Positions 18,850-28,913 of a stretch of 64,000 nt of DNA are shown piece after piece; the first letter of the stretch is position 1; the number at the start of each line of letters is the position of its first letter. Origin of the DNA: Rhizobium oryziradicis (GTDB lineage Bacteria > Pseudomonadota > Alphaproteobacteria > Rhizobiales > Rhizobiaceae); NCBI RefSeq assembly GCF_001939045.1, contig NZ_MKIM01000025.1, positions 305,707 through 369,706 of the forward strand. The letters run 5' to 3'. The position numbers and the translations under genes were made by a program. The notes under the pieces were generated by a model, which was given only the letters and a program-made list of their open reading frames with translations, did not search any database and was not told where the DNA came from.

Positions 18850-18953
18850 GGATCGGATCCCGCCCCTTCATTCTCAATTTATAATAAAGTGCAATTGAAT
18901 TTTCCCGCAATGCCCTGTAATTTTATGTCGCCAAGAGCAAGAGGGGGAAAATC

Positions 18954-19142
18954 ATGTACAAGTTTGAAGTCTACAAGGATAAAGCTGGCGAGTTTCGTTT
19001 TCGTTTCAAGGCTTCCAATGGCGAAGCGATGTTTGGCTCGGAAGGCTACAAAGCCAAAGCGTCAGCTTTAAGTGCCATTGCTTCTATTCAAAAGAATGCG
19101 CCGGGTGCAACGATTGAGGACACGACCACTGCCGGGTCATGA
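18954..19142 (+). CDS. YegP-type DUF1508 protein
   Basis: 62 residues starting MYKFEVYKDKAGEFRFRFKA, with SNGEAMFGSEGYKAKASA; this is one copy of the DUF1508 repeat of about 50 residues that occurs once or twice in YegP-like proteins. Cytosolic, function unknown. AGAGGGGGAAA lies just before the ATG. Confidence 0.88.
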   Translation: MYKFEVYKDKAGEFRFRFKASNGEAMFGSEGYKAKASALSAIASIQKNAPGATIEDTTTAGS

Positions 19143-19158
19143 AACACCACGCTCCAAG

Positions 19159-19217
19159 CTTCTTTGTTTTCGTTTGTCTGATCAGAAAACCGGTTTCGAC
19201 TTTTCCTGACAAACTCT
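19159..19217. repeat. Dispersed intergenic element, copy B
   Basis: Contains GTTTGTCTGATCAG, AAAACCGG and CCTGACAAACTC in the same order and orientation as the second module of copy A (801-899) and copy C (39595-39695). The GTTCAGATTGAAC module is absent here. It overlaps the last codon of the GNAT gene by two bases. Confidence 0.75.
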
Positions 19218-19755
19218 AAATAGATAGGTTGGAGCCATCGCCAATCCGCTTATAGAAAATCGAGGTGTCGCAAAAGCGACCATCGGGAAACAGAGCATAG
19301 TCCGGCACAATACCAGCCTTGGTCCAACCGAGCTTGTGATAAATGGTCTCCGCCACTTCACCGGTGGCGGTGTCCAACACCAACAGGCTTTTTCTTAAGG
19401 CCGCCGCCTGCTGTTCGGCCTTCTCCATCAACAGACGCGAGAGGCCCAAGCCTCTGGCTGTGCGATGGACCAGAAGTTTTTTGATGTCGGCGCGATGGGG
19501 TTGGTTCGGCGGAAGATTTAATCCGAGCTGCACGGTGCCCATGATCCGGCCGCCGTGCTCTGCGCCAAGCAAAACCACGTCGCCAGCATTCACAGCCGTC
19601 ACAACGCCGCGCCAATAGGCTTCGGCATCAGCAACCTCAAACGGCAGCATAAATCCAACCGATGCGCCACCATTGACGCAATCACACAGAATGTCACTCA
19701 AATCTGCAAGCGCCTCTTTTGCCTGATCTACACCAAGGATACGGATTGTGGTCAT
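19216..19755 (-). CDS. GNAT-family N-acetyltransferase
   Basis: 179 residues with the GNAT fold: the acetyl-CoA pyrophosphate loop (HRTARGLGLSRLLMEKAEQQA) around residues 105-125 and the C-terminal LDTATGEVAETIYHKLGWTKAGIVPDYA pattern common to this subgroup. The substrate is unknown. It is nine bases downstream of an XRE-cupin regulator, and such pairs usually mean the regulator controls or senses the acetyltransferase substrate. Confidence 0.88.
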   Translation of the reverse strand: MTTIRILGVDQAKEALADLSDILCDCVNGGASVGFMLPFEVADAEAYWRGVVTAVNAGDVVLLGAEHGGRIMGTVQLGLNLPPNQPHRADIKKLLVHRTARGLGLSRLLMEKAEQQAAALRKSLLVLDTATGEVAETIYHKLGWTKAGIVPDYALFPDGRFCDTSIFYKRIGDGSNLSI

Positions 19756-19764
19756 AGAATTTCC

Positions 19765-20346
19765 TCAAAAAGCCGAGCGACCCAGATCAATGATAACCGC
19801 ATAGCGGGCTATATTCTGGGTCGGGTTGCGAAAGGCGTGGACATCGCCGATGTTCATATGCAGGCAATCGCCAGCATCCAGCACATGCACCGCATCACCG
19901 ACGGTGAGTTCCATGCGACCTTCAAACAGCCAGACATGCTGCCATTGATTGCGGCTACTCGGTTGGGATGCGAAATGCACAACGGCACCTGGCGGAAATT
20001 CCACCTCAACCACGTCTATGGATGATCCTGTGCCGGGGGGGGAGACCGAGCGCCGACGATAGCCGGTTTCCGGGTCTTTCCACACGGGTTGCTGCGCAAA
20101 GCGGGCGAGCGGAGAGCTATCCTCAGTGTGCGCAAAAAATACTGACAAAGACTGCCCCAGCGCCGAGCAAAGCCGCGCAAGGAGGGCCGCCGTTGGGCTG
20201 GCCTGCGCACGCTCGATGCGTGAAATCATGGCGCGGCTGACGCCCGATTGCTCGGCCAATTGGTCGAGCGTGAGGCCTTTTGCCATGCGCAGTGCCTTGA
20301 GACGCTCCGCTATGCTATTGTCAAAATCATTGCTATAATTTTCCAT
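19765..20346 (-). CDS. XRE-family transcriptional regulator with C-terminal cupin domain
   Basis: 193 residues. A helix-turn-helix domain (about 10-68, LDQLAEQSGVSRAMISRIERAQASP) is joined to a cupin barrel (about 110-185, PPGAVVHFASQ... WLFEGRMELTVGD). This architecture senses a small ligand and usually represses a linked metabolic gene, here the GNAT acetyltransferase. It is divergent from ftsZ2, with about 190 bases between. Confidence 0.9.
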   Translation of the reverse strand: MENYSNDFDNSIAERLKALRMAKGLTLDQLAEQSGVSRAMISRIERAQASPTAALLARLCSALGQSLSVFFAHTEDSSPLARFAQQPVWKDPETGYRRRSVSPPGTGSSIDVVEVEFPPGAVVHFASQPSSRNQWQHVWLFEGRMELTVGDAVHVLDAGDCLHMNIGDVHAFRNPTQNIARYAVIIDLGRSAF

Positions 20347-20534
20347 TATGGTAGAAAATCATGATCATTTAATGGAGTCAACCGTATTTATGGTCATCCT
20401 CGCTCAAGGAAAATGATGTTTCATCAACAAGCCTCTTGCATGTCGCCCAACTCCCGGCCTTTTTCCCGTGCCAAGAGAGTGTGTGATTCGTGCGCGGTGT
20501 TGATTTGCCGACGCCCAGACCCAAGGAGACAAAC

Positions 20535-21521
20535 GTGATCGAAATCAGAAAACCGCAAATAGAAGAGATGCGGCCGAAGATTACCGTGATCGGCGTTGGC
20601 GGCGGCGGTGGCAATGCCGTCAACAACATGATCACCGAGGGCTTGCAGGGGGTGGACTTTATTGCCGCCAACACTGATGCCCAGGCACTGGCCATGTCCA
20701 AGGCCCCTCGCCTTATTCAGCTGGGTGCTGAAATGACCCAAGGCCTTGGTGCAGGCTCTATTCCAGAAACCGGCCGCATGGCCGCCGAAGAAACCCTGCA
20801 TGAGGTGATGGATCATCTCGCAGGCACCCATATGTGTTTTGTCACCGCCGGCATGGGCGGCGGCACGGGCACGGGGGCCGCTCCTGTGATTGCCCGCGCT
20901 GCGCGCGATGCAGGCATTCTCACGGTTGGCGTGGTCACCAAGCCCTTCAGCTTTGAAGGCCGCCGCCGGATGATGGCTGCCGAAGAAGGCATCGAGCGCC
21001 TGCGCGAAGCCACCGACACCGTCATCGTCATTCCGAATCAGAACCTGTTTCGCATTGCCGATGCCAAGACCACCTTTGCCGACGCCTTTGTGATTGCCGA
21101 CCGCGTTCTGTTCTCGGGCGTATCCTGCATCACCGACCTGATCGTCAAGGAAGGCTTGATCAACCTCGACTTCGCTGACGTGAAATCCGTCATGAAGGGC
21201 ATGGGCCGGGCCATGATGGGCACGGGCGAAGCCACCGGCGATGGCCGCGCCATCAAGGCGGCCGAAGCGGCGATTGCCAATCCTTTGCTCGACGAAGTCT
21301 CGATGCGGGGTGCCAAGGGCGTATTGATCTCGATCTCTGGCGGCATGGATATGACGCTGTTTGAAGTGGATGAAGCCGCAACCCGCATCCGCGATGAAGT
21401 CTATGATGAGGCCGACATCGTGGTCGGCGCGATCTTTGACAAGGAACTGGACGGCACCTTCCGCGTGTCTGTGGTTGCCACCGGCCTTGGCGATGATGGA
21501 TACCCGCAGCCACAGGGCTAA
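20535..21521 (+). CDS. ftsZ2: Short FtsZ paralogue (FtsZ2-type)
   Basis: 328 residues from a GTG start with AAGGAGA seven bases upstream. It has the tubulin/FtsZ GTPase core with [12 protein letters not shown] (T1), the GTP signature [10 protein letters not shown] (T4), and the T7-loop region [17 protein letters not shown]. The protein stops soon after the core: the long linker and C-terminal peptide that bind FtsA and other partners are absent. Rhizobia are known to carry such a second, truncated FtsZ beside the essential one. Whether it polymerises or modulates the main FtsZ cannot be told from sequence. Confidence 0.88.
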   Translation: MIEIRKPQIEEMRPKITVIGVGGGGGNAVNNMITEGLQGVDFIAANTDAQALAMSKAPRLIQLGAEMTQGLGAGSIPETGRMAAEETLHEVMDHLAGTHMCFVTAGMGGGTGTGAAPVIARAARDAGILTVGVVTKPFSFEGRRRMMAAEEGIERLREATDTVIVIPNQNLFRIADAKTTFADAFVIADRVLFSGVSCITDLIVKEGLINLDFADVKSVMKGMGRAMMGTGEATGDGRAIKAAEAAIANPLLDEVSMRGAKGVLISISGGMDMTLFEVDEAATRIRDEVYDEADIVVGAIFDKELDGTFRVSVVATGLGDDGYPQPQG

Positions 21522-21555
21522 AAGCCCGCTGTGCGGTCAAAAACACCAGCCAAAA

Positions 21556-21587
21556 GCCCCGCATTTCCATTTTGAGAGCTGCGGGGC
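21556..21587 (+). terminator. Possible terminator hairpin after ftsZ2
   Basis: GCCCCGCA and TGCGGGGC form an eight-base stem 34 bases after the ftsZ2 stop. It is followed by ATAATTACTTTTC, only moderately T-rich, so termination is plausible but weakly supported. Confidence 0.4.
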
Positions 21588-21598
21588 ATAATTACTTT

Positions 21599-21655
21599 TC
21601 TCTTTTCGCATTTTCAGACGGAAAACCGCTTCACACTTTTCCTTGAAATGCTCTA
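21599..21655. repeat. Dispersed intergenic element, diverged copy D
   Basis: Contains TTTTCGCATTTTCAGACGG, GAAAACCGCTTCACACTTTTCC and AAATGCTCT, recognisably related to the ACCGGNNNCACTTTTCC core of copies A-C and, in reverse, to copies E and F. It lies directly before lepA. Confidence 0.6.
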
Positions 21656-21667
21656 TATGCGAACCCT

Positions 21668-23491
21668 ATGAGCACAGATAACCGCACCCCTCTCGACCAT
21701 ATCCGCAACTTCTCGATCGTGGCCCATATTGACCACGGCAAATCGACGCTGGCCGATCGCCTGATCCAATCGACCGGAGGATTGGCAGAGCGCGATATGT
21801 CGGAGCAAGTGCTCGACAGCATGGACATCGAGCGTGAGCGCGGCATTACCATCAAGGCCCAGACGGTGCGTTTGCACTATCAGGCAAACGATGGCGAAAC
21901 CTATGTGCTGAACCTGATCGACACCCCCGGCCACGTGGACTTTGCCTATGAAGTGTCGCGCTCGCTGTCGGCTTGCGAAGGCTCGCTGCTGGTGGTGGAT
22001 GCTTCTCAAGGTGTGGAAGCGCAGACACTGGCCAACGTCTATCAGGCCATCGACAACAACCACGAGATCGTCACTGTTCTCAACAAGATCGACCTGCCCG
22101 CCGCCGAGCCAGACCGCATCAAGGAACAGATCGAGGAAGTCATTGGCATTGATGCATCCGAAGCGGTGCTGATTTCGGCCAAGACCGGCCTTGGCATTCC
22201 CTATGTGCTGGAAGCCATTGTCAAACACCTGCCCGCCCCCAAAAGCGAATTTGGCGACAAAGGCCCCTTAAAAGCGCTGTTGGTCGATAGCTGGTACGAC
22301 ACCTATCTTGGCGTTATGGTTCTGGTGCGCGTGATTGATGGTGTTCTGGCCAAGGGCCAGACCATCCGCATGATGGGCACAGATGCCAAATATCACGTCG
22401 AGCGCGTTGGTGTTCTGACCCCGAAAATGCTGGCAGTGGACAGCCTTGGTCCGGGCGAAATCGGCTTTTTCACCGGCTCGATCAAGGAAGTGGCCGACAC
22501 CCGCGTCGGTGACACCATCACCGAAGACAAGCGCCCAACAGCCACCATGCTGCCCGGCTTCAAGCCTGCGCAGCCGGTGGTGTTCTGCGGCCTCTTCCCA
22601 GTCGATGCCGCTGATTTTGAAGATCTGCGCTCGGCCATGGGCAAGCTGCGTCTCAACGATGCGTCTTTCTCGTTTGAGATGGAAAGCTCGGCAGCCTTGG
22701 GCTTCGGCTTCCGCTGCGGCTTCTTGGGTCTTTTGCATCTGGAAATCATTCAGGAGCGGCTGGAGCGTGAATTCGATCTCGATCTGATCGCCACGGCCCC
22801 GTCTGTTGTCTACAAGATGTTCATGACTGATGGCACGGAGAAGGAGCTGCACAATCCAGCTGACATGCCGGATGTGGTGAAAATCTCCGAAATCCACGAG
22901 CCATGGATCAAGGCAACAATTCTGACCCCGGATGACTATCTCGGTGGTATTTTGAAGCTGTGTCAGGACCGCCGCGGCATTCAGACCGAGCTGACCTATG
23001 TTGGCAAGCGCGCCATGCTGACCTATGAGCTGCCGCTCAACGAAGTGGTGTTCGATTTCTACGACCGTTTGAAGTCGATTTCCAAGGGCTATGCCTCGTT
23101 CGACTACCATCTGGATGGTCATCGCGAAGGCAATCTGGTGAAGATGTCGATCCTTGTGAACGGCGAGCCGGTGGATGCCCTCTCCATGATGGTTCACCGC
23201 ATGGCCGCTGAAAAGCGTGGCCGCGACATGTGCGAAAAGCTCAAGGATCTGATCCCCAAGCACATGTTCAAAATCCCGATTCAGGCCGCCATTGGCAGCA
23301 ATGTCATTGCCCGCGAAACCATCTCTGCCCTGCGCAAGGACGTGACCGCCAAGTGCTACGGCGGCGACGCCAGCCGTAAACGCAAGCTGCTGGACAAGCA
23401 GAAGGCCGGTAAAAAGCGGATGCGCCAGTTCGGCAAGGTCGAAATCCCGCAGGAAGCCTTTATTGCCGCCCTGAAGATGAGCGACGAATAA
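21668..23491 (+). CDS. lepA: Elongation factor 4 (LepA)
   Basis: 607 residues, the normal length. A ribosome-dependent GTPase related to EF-G, acting on stalled or initiating ribosomes. G motifs: [10 protein letters not shown] (P-loop), DTPGHVDF (switch II), NKIDLP. The LepA-specific C-terminal domain is complete ([24 protein letters not shown]). It is a single-gene transcription unit, ending at a strong terminator. Confidence 0.97.
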   Translation: MSTDNRTPLDHIRNFSIVAHIDHGKSTLADRLIQSTGGLAERDMSEQVLDSMDIERERGITIKAQTVRLHYQANDGETYVLNLIDTPGHVDFAYEVSRSLSACEGSLLVVDASQGVEAQTLANVYQAIDNNHEIVTVLNKIDLPAAEPDRIKEQIEEVIGIDASEAVLISAKTGLGIPYVLEAIVKHLPAPKSEFGDKGPLKALLVDSWYDTYLGVMVLVRVIDGVLAKGQTIRMMGTDAKYHVERVGVLTPKMLAVDSLGPGEIGFFTGSIKEVADTRVGDTITEDKRPTATMLPGFKPAQPVVFCGLFPVDAADFEDLRSAMGKLRLNDASFSFEMESSAALGFGFRCGFLGLLHLEIIQERLEREFDLDLIATAPSVVYKMFMTDGTEKELHNPADMPDVVKISEIHEPWIKATILTPDDYLGGILKLCQDRRGIQTELTYVGKRAMLTYELPLNEVVFDFYDRLKSISKGYASFDYHLDGHREGNLVKMSILVNGEPVDALSMMVHRMAAEKRGRDMCEKLKDLIPKHMFKIPIQAAIGSNVIARETISALRKDVTAKCYGGDASRKRKLLDKQKAGKKRMRQFGKVEIPQEAFIAALKMSDE

Positions 23492-23522
23492 GCGCCGCGC
23501 ATTGAAACAAAAGACGAATATA

Positions 23523-23556
23523 AAAAAGGGGCGGTGGTAAACCGCCCCTTTTTCGT
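23523..23556. terminator. Rho-independent terminator after lepA
   Basis: AAAAAAGGGGCGGT and ACCGCCCCTTTTT form a strong stem with a short loop, with A and T tracts on each side. It serves lepA and, in the other direction, could serve the chemoreceptor gene. Confidence 0.9.
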
Positions 23557-23628
23557 GATGATCGCTCGACAATCCAATAGCATCAGCTCTTTGTTGAACC
23601 GGCTGCGGTTCAGGGCATTCTGCCCGTG

Positions 23629-25593
23629 TCAGAACTCCTGCCAATTGTCGGCGGCCGCGGCCGTTGCTCCGCCGCCAAGACCGACAGCACCGGCCACTTT
23701 GGCAATCATGCGCCGGGCCGCTGACGGTACCGGTTTGTGATCTGGGCTTGCGGCTTCAGGCCTGCCCGCCGTTGGCCGATGACCCGATGAAACGGCAGTG
23801 GAGGCTCCAAGGCGGAACTCGGAAATAATGTCGCGCAACCGCTTCACTTCACCGGCCAAAGTGGCACTGGCCGCCGTTGATTCTTCCACCATTGCCGCAT
23901 TTTGCTGGGTGACCTGATCCATCTGGTTGACGGCTGTGTTCACTTCCGCCAGACCAACGGACTGCTCTCTGGCCGATGTGGCAATGGCATCAAGCTGGTT
24001 GTTGATGATAACCACCTGCTCCTCAATTTGCTTCAGAGCTTCGCCCGTCTCCTGCACAAGTTTCACCCCGGCGCTGACCTCTTCACCAGAATTGCGGATG
24101 AGGCCTTTGATCTCTTTTGCGGCTTGCGCAGACCGCTGAGCGAGTTCACGGACCTCTTGGGCCACCACAGCAAAACCCTTGCCGGCTTCGCCTGCGCGGG
24201 CTGCTTCAACGCCTGCATTCAAAGCCAGAAGGTTGGTCTGGAAGGCAATCTCATCGATGACGCCAATGATATTGGAGATCTGGTTTGACGACTGCTCAAT
24301 GCGCTGCATGGCCGTCACGGCATTGGAAACGACCTCGCCCGAACGCCGTGCCGATTTATTGGCCTCTATGGCGATATGGCGGGCTTCCTCTGTGCGCTTC
24401 GACGAGTTGGACACATTGGTGGTGATCTGGTCCAGAGCAGCGGCTGTTTCTTCCAGCGAGGCAGCCTGTTGTTCGGTGCGCTTTGAGAGATCCTCGGCGC
24501 TCTGGCTGATTTCGCGGGCACCGCCATCAATCGAGCCCGTGGCATCGGCAACGGCACGCATGCTCTCAGAAAGCTGGCTCACAGTCGCGTTGAAATCGGA
24601 CCGCAGGGCCTCGAAATCAGACGCAAACGGTTGGCTGAGCCGGAAGGTGAGATCACCTTTCGAGAGATATTTCAGCCCTTCGGCGAGACCCGATGTTGCC
24701 TGCGCCATTTCTTCGGCGCGTTGACGGTCGGCCTGTGCGACACGCGCACGCTCGGCTTCGCTCAAACTGCGGGTCTTCTCGGCTTCCTGTTCCAATGCGC
24801 GGGCACGCAATCCGTTATCTTTGAACACTTGCACGGCCTGGGCCATCTTGCCCACTTCGTCGCGGCGGTCAGCACCTTCAACAGCAACAGAAAGATCACC
24901 ATCGGCCAGCACTTTCATGGCTTCAGCCATGGACTGAATTGGTCTTACAAGCCAAGAGCGGATCGCAACAAAACCAAGCAACAATACCGCCAGGAGGCCA
25001 ATGACGACAGCACCCAGCGTGGTCCACACGGTGCTGCTTGAGATAGCCGAAAGCGAATCGCTCTCTTTTGATGCCGCGTCGACAATCTCATTGGTCAGGG
25101 TGGTGAACTTGGGTGAGATGGTCGCGAAAGCGGGCTGGCATTGTTTTAAAAACAGCTGTTGCGATGCGTTAACATCCTGGTCATTGGTGGCCGCCCGCCC
25201 GGCCGCAACGGTTGCACCGCAAGCGTCCTGCAGAATTTTAAGACCTTCGGCCTTTATGTCGGCTACTTCACGCCGAGCCGGAAGTGCTGCGACCACCCTA
25301 TCCATATAGCGCGTGAAATTGTCGGTCGAGGATTTCAGCTCTTTTTCAGCATTGGCATTCAACTCCGGCGAGCGCGACATCAGCAAATCGCCGATAGAGG
25401 CGCGTGCCGCTTGCAGACTGCGGTTTGATCGCGCCAGATACAATGCCGCCGTTGATTCCTCATCAAGCAGTGCACTGTAGCTGCTATCAATATTGGCGAT
25501 CTGCTTGGCAGAATAGAGCGACATTCCCAGGGAAAAAATCCCGAAGCACGCCATAATGATGAGAAATTTTCCAATGATAGATATGTGCTTCAC
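23629..25593 (-). CDS. Methyl-accepting chemotaxis protein
   Basis: 654 residues. TM1 (about 9-28), a periplasmic four-helix type ligand-binding domain (about 30-190), TM2 (about 190-215), HAMP ([22 protein letters not shown], about 214-265) and a second HAMP-like segment (about 295-350), then the signalling domain with the conserved hairpin tip ([20 protein letters not shown]). The chain ends NWQEF, resembling the NWETF pentapeptide that docks CheR/CheB, so it is probably adaptation-competent and able to help other receptors. The ligand is unknown. Confidence 0.95.
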   Translation of the reverse strand: MKHISIIGKFLIIMACFGIFSLGMSLYSAKQIANIDSSYSALLDEESTAALYLARSNRSLQAARASIGDLLMSRSPELNANAEKELKSSTDNFTRYMDRVVAALPARREVADIKAEGLKILQDACGATVAAGRAATNDQDVNASQQLFLKQCQPAFATISPKFTTLTNEIVDAASKESDSLSAISSSTVWTTLGAVVIGLLAVLLLGFVAIRSWLVRPIQSMAEAMKVLADGDLSVAVEGADRRDEVGKMAQAVQVFKDNGLRARALEQEAEKTRSLSEAERARVAQADRQRAEEMAQATSGLAEGLKYLSKGDLTFRLSQPFASDFEALRSDFNATVSQLSESMRAVADATGSIDGGAREISQSAEDLSKRTEQQAASLEETAAALDQITTNVSNSSKRTEEARHIAIEANKSARRSGEVVSNAVTAMQRIEQSSNQISNIIGVIDEIAFQTNLLALNAGVEAARAGEAGKGFAVVAQEVRELAQRSAQAAKEIKGLIRNSGEEVSAGVKLVQETGEALKQIEEQVVIINNQLDAIATSAREQSVGLAEVNTAVNQMDQVTQQNAAMVEESTAASATLAGEVKRLRDIISEFRLGASTAVSSGHRPTAGRPEAASPDHKPVPSAARRMIAKVAGAVGLGGGATAAAADNWQEF

Positions 25594-26195
25594 ATAACGC
25601 TCCTGCGCAAAGATGACGTTTCCTCGAGGCCTGCCCCTTGCTCATCATTGTCGGGCAACCCAATAAAAGCGGCCGCTGTCATACCGTGTACTTTGCCGGT
25701 CTTTGCGAGAAATCCCGGTGTCAGAATAGGTACTGGTTCGGTCGCTCACCAACGAGAGATGGCATAATGCCGCGCTTCAACGTCAGATTAGATATTTATA
25801 ATGTTCTTTCATTTCAAAGTGCTTAACAAAATCGTCGTACCCCGAATATCACTGGAGAATTTTCCTCGCCAGCAAAGCGATTTCATGAAAAAATCATGAA
25901 ACAATGAAAGAAACGAACACATACTGAACATACCGTCAGTCAAGCGTGAGCCGATGAAGGCAATTCCCAAAATGTTGAGGTTTTTTTAATCAATCGCAAC
26001 TGAACGTTGCTTTCATGGAGAGAATAAACATCTAAAAATTCCATGGATTTTTTTGTATCGACATAGATGGAATAGATTTTTTATAGACCATCACCGATTT
26101 TAAATAGAATATTCTTCGAAGAGCATGTATGCTGTATCAATTCATCACAATTTATCGGATCATGATATATTTCAGAATGAACTGGGCGCGTTATA
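25594..26195. other. AT-rich intergenic region between chemoreceptor and diguanylate cyclase
   Basis: 602 bases separating divergent genes, with strongly AT-rich sequence from about 25790 onward. It holds promoters for both neighbours. An inverted repeat TTTCATGA/TCATGAAA at 25881-25901 is a possible regulator site. Short open frames here have no coding character. Confidence 0.5.
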
Positions 26196-27410
26196 ATGCA
26201 GAACATCACAGTCGAGGACGTTGATCGGCAAGTCAGCCGAGGATTTCCATTGATGCGATTTTCCCCAAAGATTGAGCGCGCTTATCTGGTGGATTATGCT
26301 GCAAGCCGCATGAAACTGGTGCTTGGCTGGGCTGTGGTCGGCACAATTGTCTACAATCTTATGCTGTTTGGTGACGCGGCATTGGCGGGCGATGTTTTTA
26401 AACAATTGCTCTTTGTTCGCGTCTGCGTTTTTACACCGCTGGTCGTTGTTGGCCTTTTCTTCCTTCATCGTCATCCGACGGCGTTGTGCTACGACCTGCT
26501 GGCCATTGGTGTGGGGGTTTTTTCGACGCTTTTGCCGATGACCACTGTAATATTCAGCCACAGCCACGATTTATATGCTTACCAGAACGCCAATACCGCA
26601 GCCTTCCTGTTTTTCATCATTGTGTTGCGCCCACGCTTTTTCATCGGTGTTATCGGGCTGGTGCTCCTGTCGGCCATCCACCTCATCACGATGAAGCTCA
26701 CCGGCGCATTTACGTCCGGCGTCTATCTCAGCATTGCCTCGCTTGTCCTGAGCACAGCGGTTTTCTTGGGGGCTGGTGCCTATTATCTTGAGCATACCGA
26801 CCGGATGAACTTTCTCCATCGGCTGAAAAGCTCACTTCTGCACCAGCAATTGATCCTCAAATCAGAGCAGGATGGCCTGACAGGCCTGCTCAATCGGCAT
26901 AGCCTGTCGCGAATTAGCGCCGATTTGTGGTCCAGTGACCCGCCATCCACCGTCTGCGCCATCCTGCTGGATATCGACCATTTCAAAACCTTTAATGACC
27001 TTCATGGTCATATTCACGGCGATGAATGCCTGCGCAAGGTCAGTCAATCGATTTCCGAGATGATCGGCCATGATGGTCACGTGTTCCGCTTTGGCGGAGA
27101 AGAAATTCTGGTGCTGATCGATAATGCCGACGAGGCGGCAGGGCTGGAAATTGCAGAAGTCATCCGCGCTGCCATTGAGGCGCTGCGCATTCCCCACAGC
27201 GGACTTGGTCAGGACGAGGTGGTCACGGCAAGTCTTGGTGTCGCCACAGTCACAACGCAGAGCAACACCCTGGAAGATCTGCTGAAAAAAGCAGACACAG
27301 CCCTCTATCATGCCAAGAGAAGTGGCCGCAATCGCGCTTTCAAGGCCCATGACCTTGCCAGCAGCACAAAGCAGGAGGCCGCCAGCCGCCTCCCAGCCTC
27401 CTTCGCCTGA
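26196..27410 (+). CDS. Membrane-bound GGDEF-domain diguanylate cyclase
   Basis: 404 residues. About six membrane helices (roughly 45-205) form an uncharacterised sensory module, followed by a GGDEF domain (about 225-385) with DIDHFKTFNDLHGH and the signature RFGGEE, a permitted GGDEF variant. It should make cyclic di-GMP from two GTP. The product-inhibition I-site (RxxD upstream of GGEEF) is not visible; the corresponding stretch is GHDG, so feedback inhibition may be missing. There is no EAL domain. Confidence 0.9.
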   Translation: MQNITVEDVDRQVSRGFPLMRFSPKIERAYLVDYAASRMKLVLGWAVVGTIVYNLMLFGDAALAGDVFKQLLFVRVCVFTPLVVVGLFFLHRHPTALCYDLLAIGVGVFSTLLPMTTVIFSHSHDLYAYQNANTAAFLFFIIVLRPRFFIGVIGLVLLSAIHLITMKLTGAFTSGVYLSIASLVLSTAVFLGAGAYYLEHTDRMNFLHRLKSSLLHQQLILKSEQDGLTGLLNRHSLSRISADLWSSDPPSTVCAILLDIDHFKTFNDLHGHIHGDECLRKVSQSISEMIGHDGHVFRFGGEEILVLIDNADEAAGLEIAEVIRAAIEALRIPHSGLGQDEVVTASLGVATVTTQSNTLEDLLKKADTALYHAKRSGRNRAFKAHDLASSTKQEAASRLPASFA

Positions 27411-27428
27411 GCTATTGCGTCATTCTTG

Positions 27429-27520
27429 AGAGCATCGGCCGAAAAGTGGGAACCGGTTTTCGGATAAATCCGATGCGTAAACAAAAACTGAGAGCATCGC
27501 GCCGATTCAAATTTTCTGCA
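27429..27520. repeat. Dispersed intergenic element, inverted copy E
   Basis: GAGCATCGGCCGAAAAGTGGGAACCGGTTTT... followed by GAGAGCATCGCGCCGATTC and TTTTCTGCACGATGC. The first part is the reverse complement of the ACCGGTTNCCACTTTTC core of copies A-D, and the second part matches copy G (39819-39856). It lies between two convergent genes. Confidence 0.65.
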
Positions 27521-27547
27521 CGATGCAGTTGTGCGCTCCCTGTCCGC

Positions 27548-28834
27548 TTATTCCCAGTGAACTTTGGCGCCCAGGGCCGTGAGCTTTTCCACGAAATGCG
27601 GATAGGCACGGCGCAGCGGATCGGCATTTTGAATGCGGGTGACACCCTTGACCTGCACAGCCGCCACCAGAAGCGCCACAACAACGCGAATGATATAGGG
27701 TGCCTCGACCACCGCCGGACGCAGCTGGTTGTTACCAAACACCACAAGGCGGTGCGGATCGGACAGATGCACACGCGCGCCAAATTTCAACAGTTCGCCC
27801 GTCCAGCCCAAAGCGCCTTCATAGACCTTGTTCCAGAACATGATGTCGCCTTCGCAGCCCACCGCGACACCGATGGCTTGGGGCAAAAGGTCAGCCGGAA
27901 AATACGGCCAAGGTGCCGCCTCGATCTTGGGCAGCAGCTCTGTCGTGAACGGTTCGGTGATCTTGCGTGTCCAGCCGGTCACCGTGATGGCGTCGGGCTC
28001 GACCTCAAACTCCAGACCCAGCTTGCTGAACTGACGCAAGATCAGCTCCATATGCTCGCCAATGCCCGATTCCACCCGCAAGCGCCCGCCGGTGACGCCG
28101 CCAATTGCCAAAAATGTCGCAACCTCATGGTGATCATCCGGCACGCGGGCCGTTGTTCCGCAAAGGCGCTCCACCCCTGTCACCGTCAGGCGCGATGTGC
28201 CGATACCGTCAATCTTGGCACCCATGGCCACCAGCATCTCGCACAGCGCCTGCACATGCGGCTCGGAGGCCGCATTGTTGAGCACCGAGACGCCTTCTGC
28301 CACGCTGGCCATCATGATGAAGGTTTCTGTTGCGGTCACAGAGGCGTAATCCGCCCAGATTTTTGCAGCCGTCACCGGCCCGACCGCCTCCATATGGCAG
28401 GGATGGCGCGCCGTCATGCGGCAGCCGAAACGCTGCAAGATTTCCAGATGCGGATCAATTTCACGCACACCCAAGGCACAGCCTTTGGCCTCGGTGTCAA
28501 AATGCAGATTGCCGCTGCGCACCATGGCCGGAGCCAGCAACAACACGGCGGCACGAATACCAAAAGGCAACTCGGCCTCGTTGGTAATAAAAGCTTGGAA
28601 ATCATGCTGAATGGTCAGCGTCTGCGCAGCACGATCCCGGTGGAAGCGCGAGCCCTTGCTCTCGAAATAGGCCAGCAATTTATCGATGTCGCTGATGTCG
28701 GGCACGTTTTCCAACGTCACCTCATCTTCACTCAGCAAGGTGGCGCAGAGCATCGGCAGCACGGCATTCTTGTTGCCAGACGGCCGCACAGTACCACTGA
28801 CGGGATAACCGCCTTCAACCACAAGATTAGCCAT
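27548..28834 (-). CDS. UDP-N-acetylglucosamine 1-carboxyvinyltransferase-like protein (divergent MurA paralogue)
   Basis: 428 residues with the EPSP-synthase/MurA double-domain fold. The Lys-Asn pair near the start is present (SGNKNAVLPML), the reactive Cys is retained in AKGCALGVREIDPHL, and PADLLPQA carries the catalytic Asp. However, several blocks differ from housekeeping MurA: the usual GGCxIGARPVD is altered and the C-terminal DLRA reads QLRP. It is most likely an enolpyruvyl transferase paralogue acting on UDP-GlcNAc or a related nucleotide sugar. The ATG at 28834 has GGAG nine bases upstream and was preferred to the ATG at 28849. Confidence 0.82.
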   Translation of the reverse strand: MANLVVEGGYPVSGTVRPSGNKNAVLPMLCATLLSEDEVTLENVPDISDIDKLLAYFESKGSRFHRDRAAQTLTIQHDFQAFITNEAELPFGIRAAVLLLAPAMVRSGNLHFDTEAKGCALGVREIDPHLEILQRFGCRMTARHPCHMEAVGPVTAAKIWADYASVTATETFIMMASVAEGVSVLNNAASEPHVQALCEMLVAMGAKIDGIGTSRLTVTGVERLCGTTARVPDDHHEVATFLAIGGVTGGRLRVESGIGEHMELILRQFSKLGLEFEVEPDAITVTGWTRKITEPFTTELLPKIEAAPWPYFPADLLPQAIGVAVGCEGDIMFWNKVYEGALGWTGELLKFGARVHLSDPHRLVVFGNNQLRPAVVEAPYIIRVVVALLVAAVQVKGVTRIQNADPLRRAYPHFVEKLTALGAKVHWE

Positions 28835-28913
28835 CCCGGCTCCATTCATTTGTTATGATTTCTCAACATTTACCGTTCATCGCAGGAAAGAGACGAAACG
28901 ATGGCAGAAACAC

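Noticed and set aside
27412..28858. Long plus-strand open frames antisense to the MurA-like gene
   Set aside because: Shadow frame of a GC-rich gene: His/Gln/Arg-rich translation and no start signals, while the minus-strand frame has full enolpyruvyl transferase motifs.
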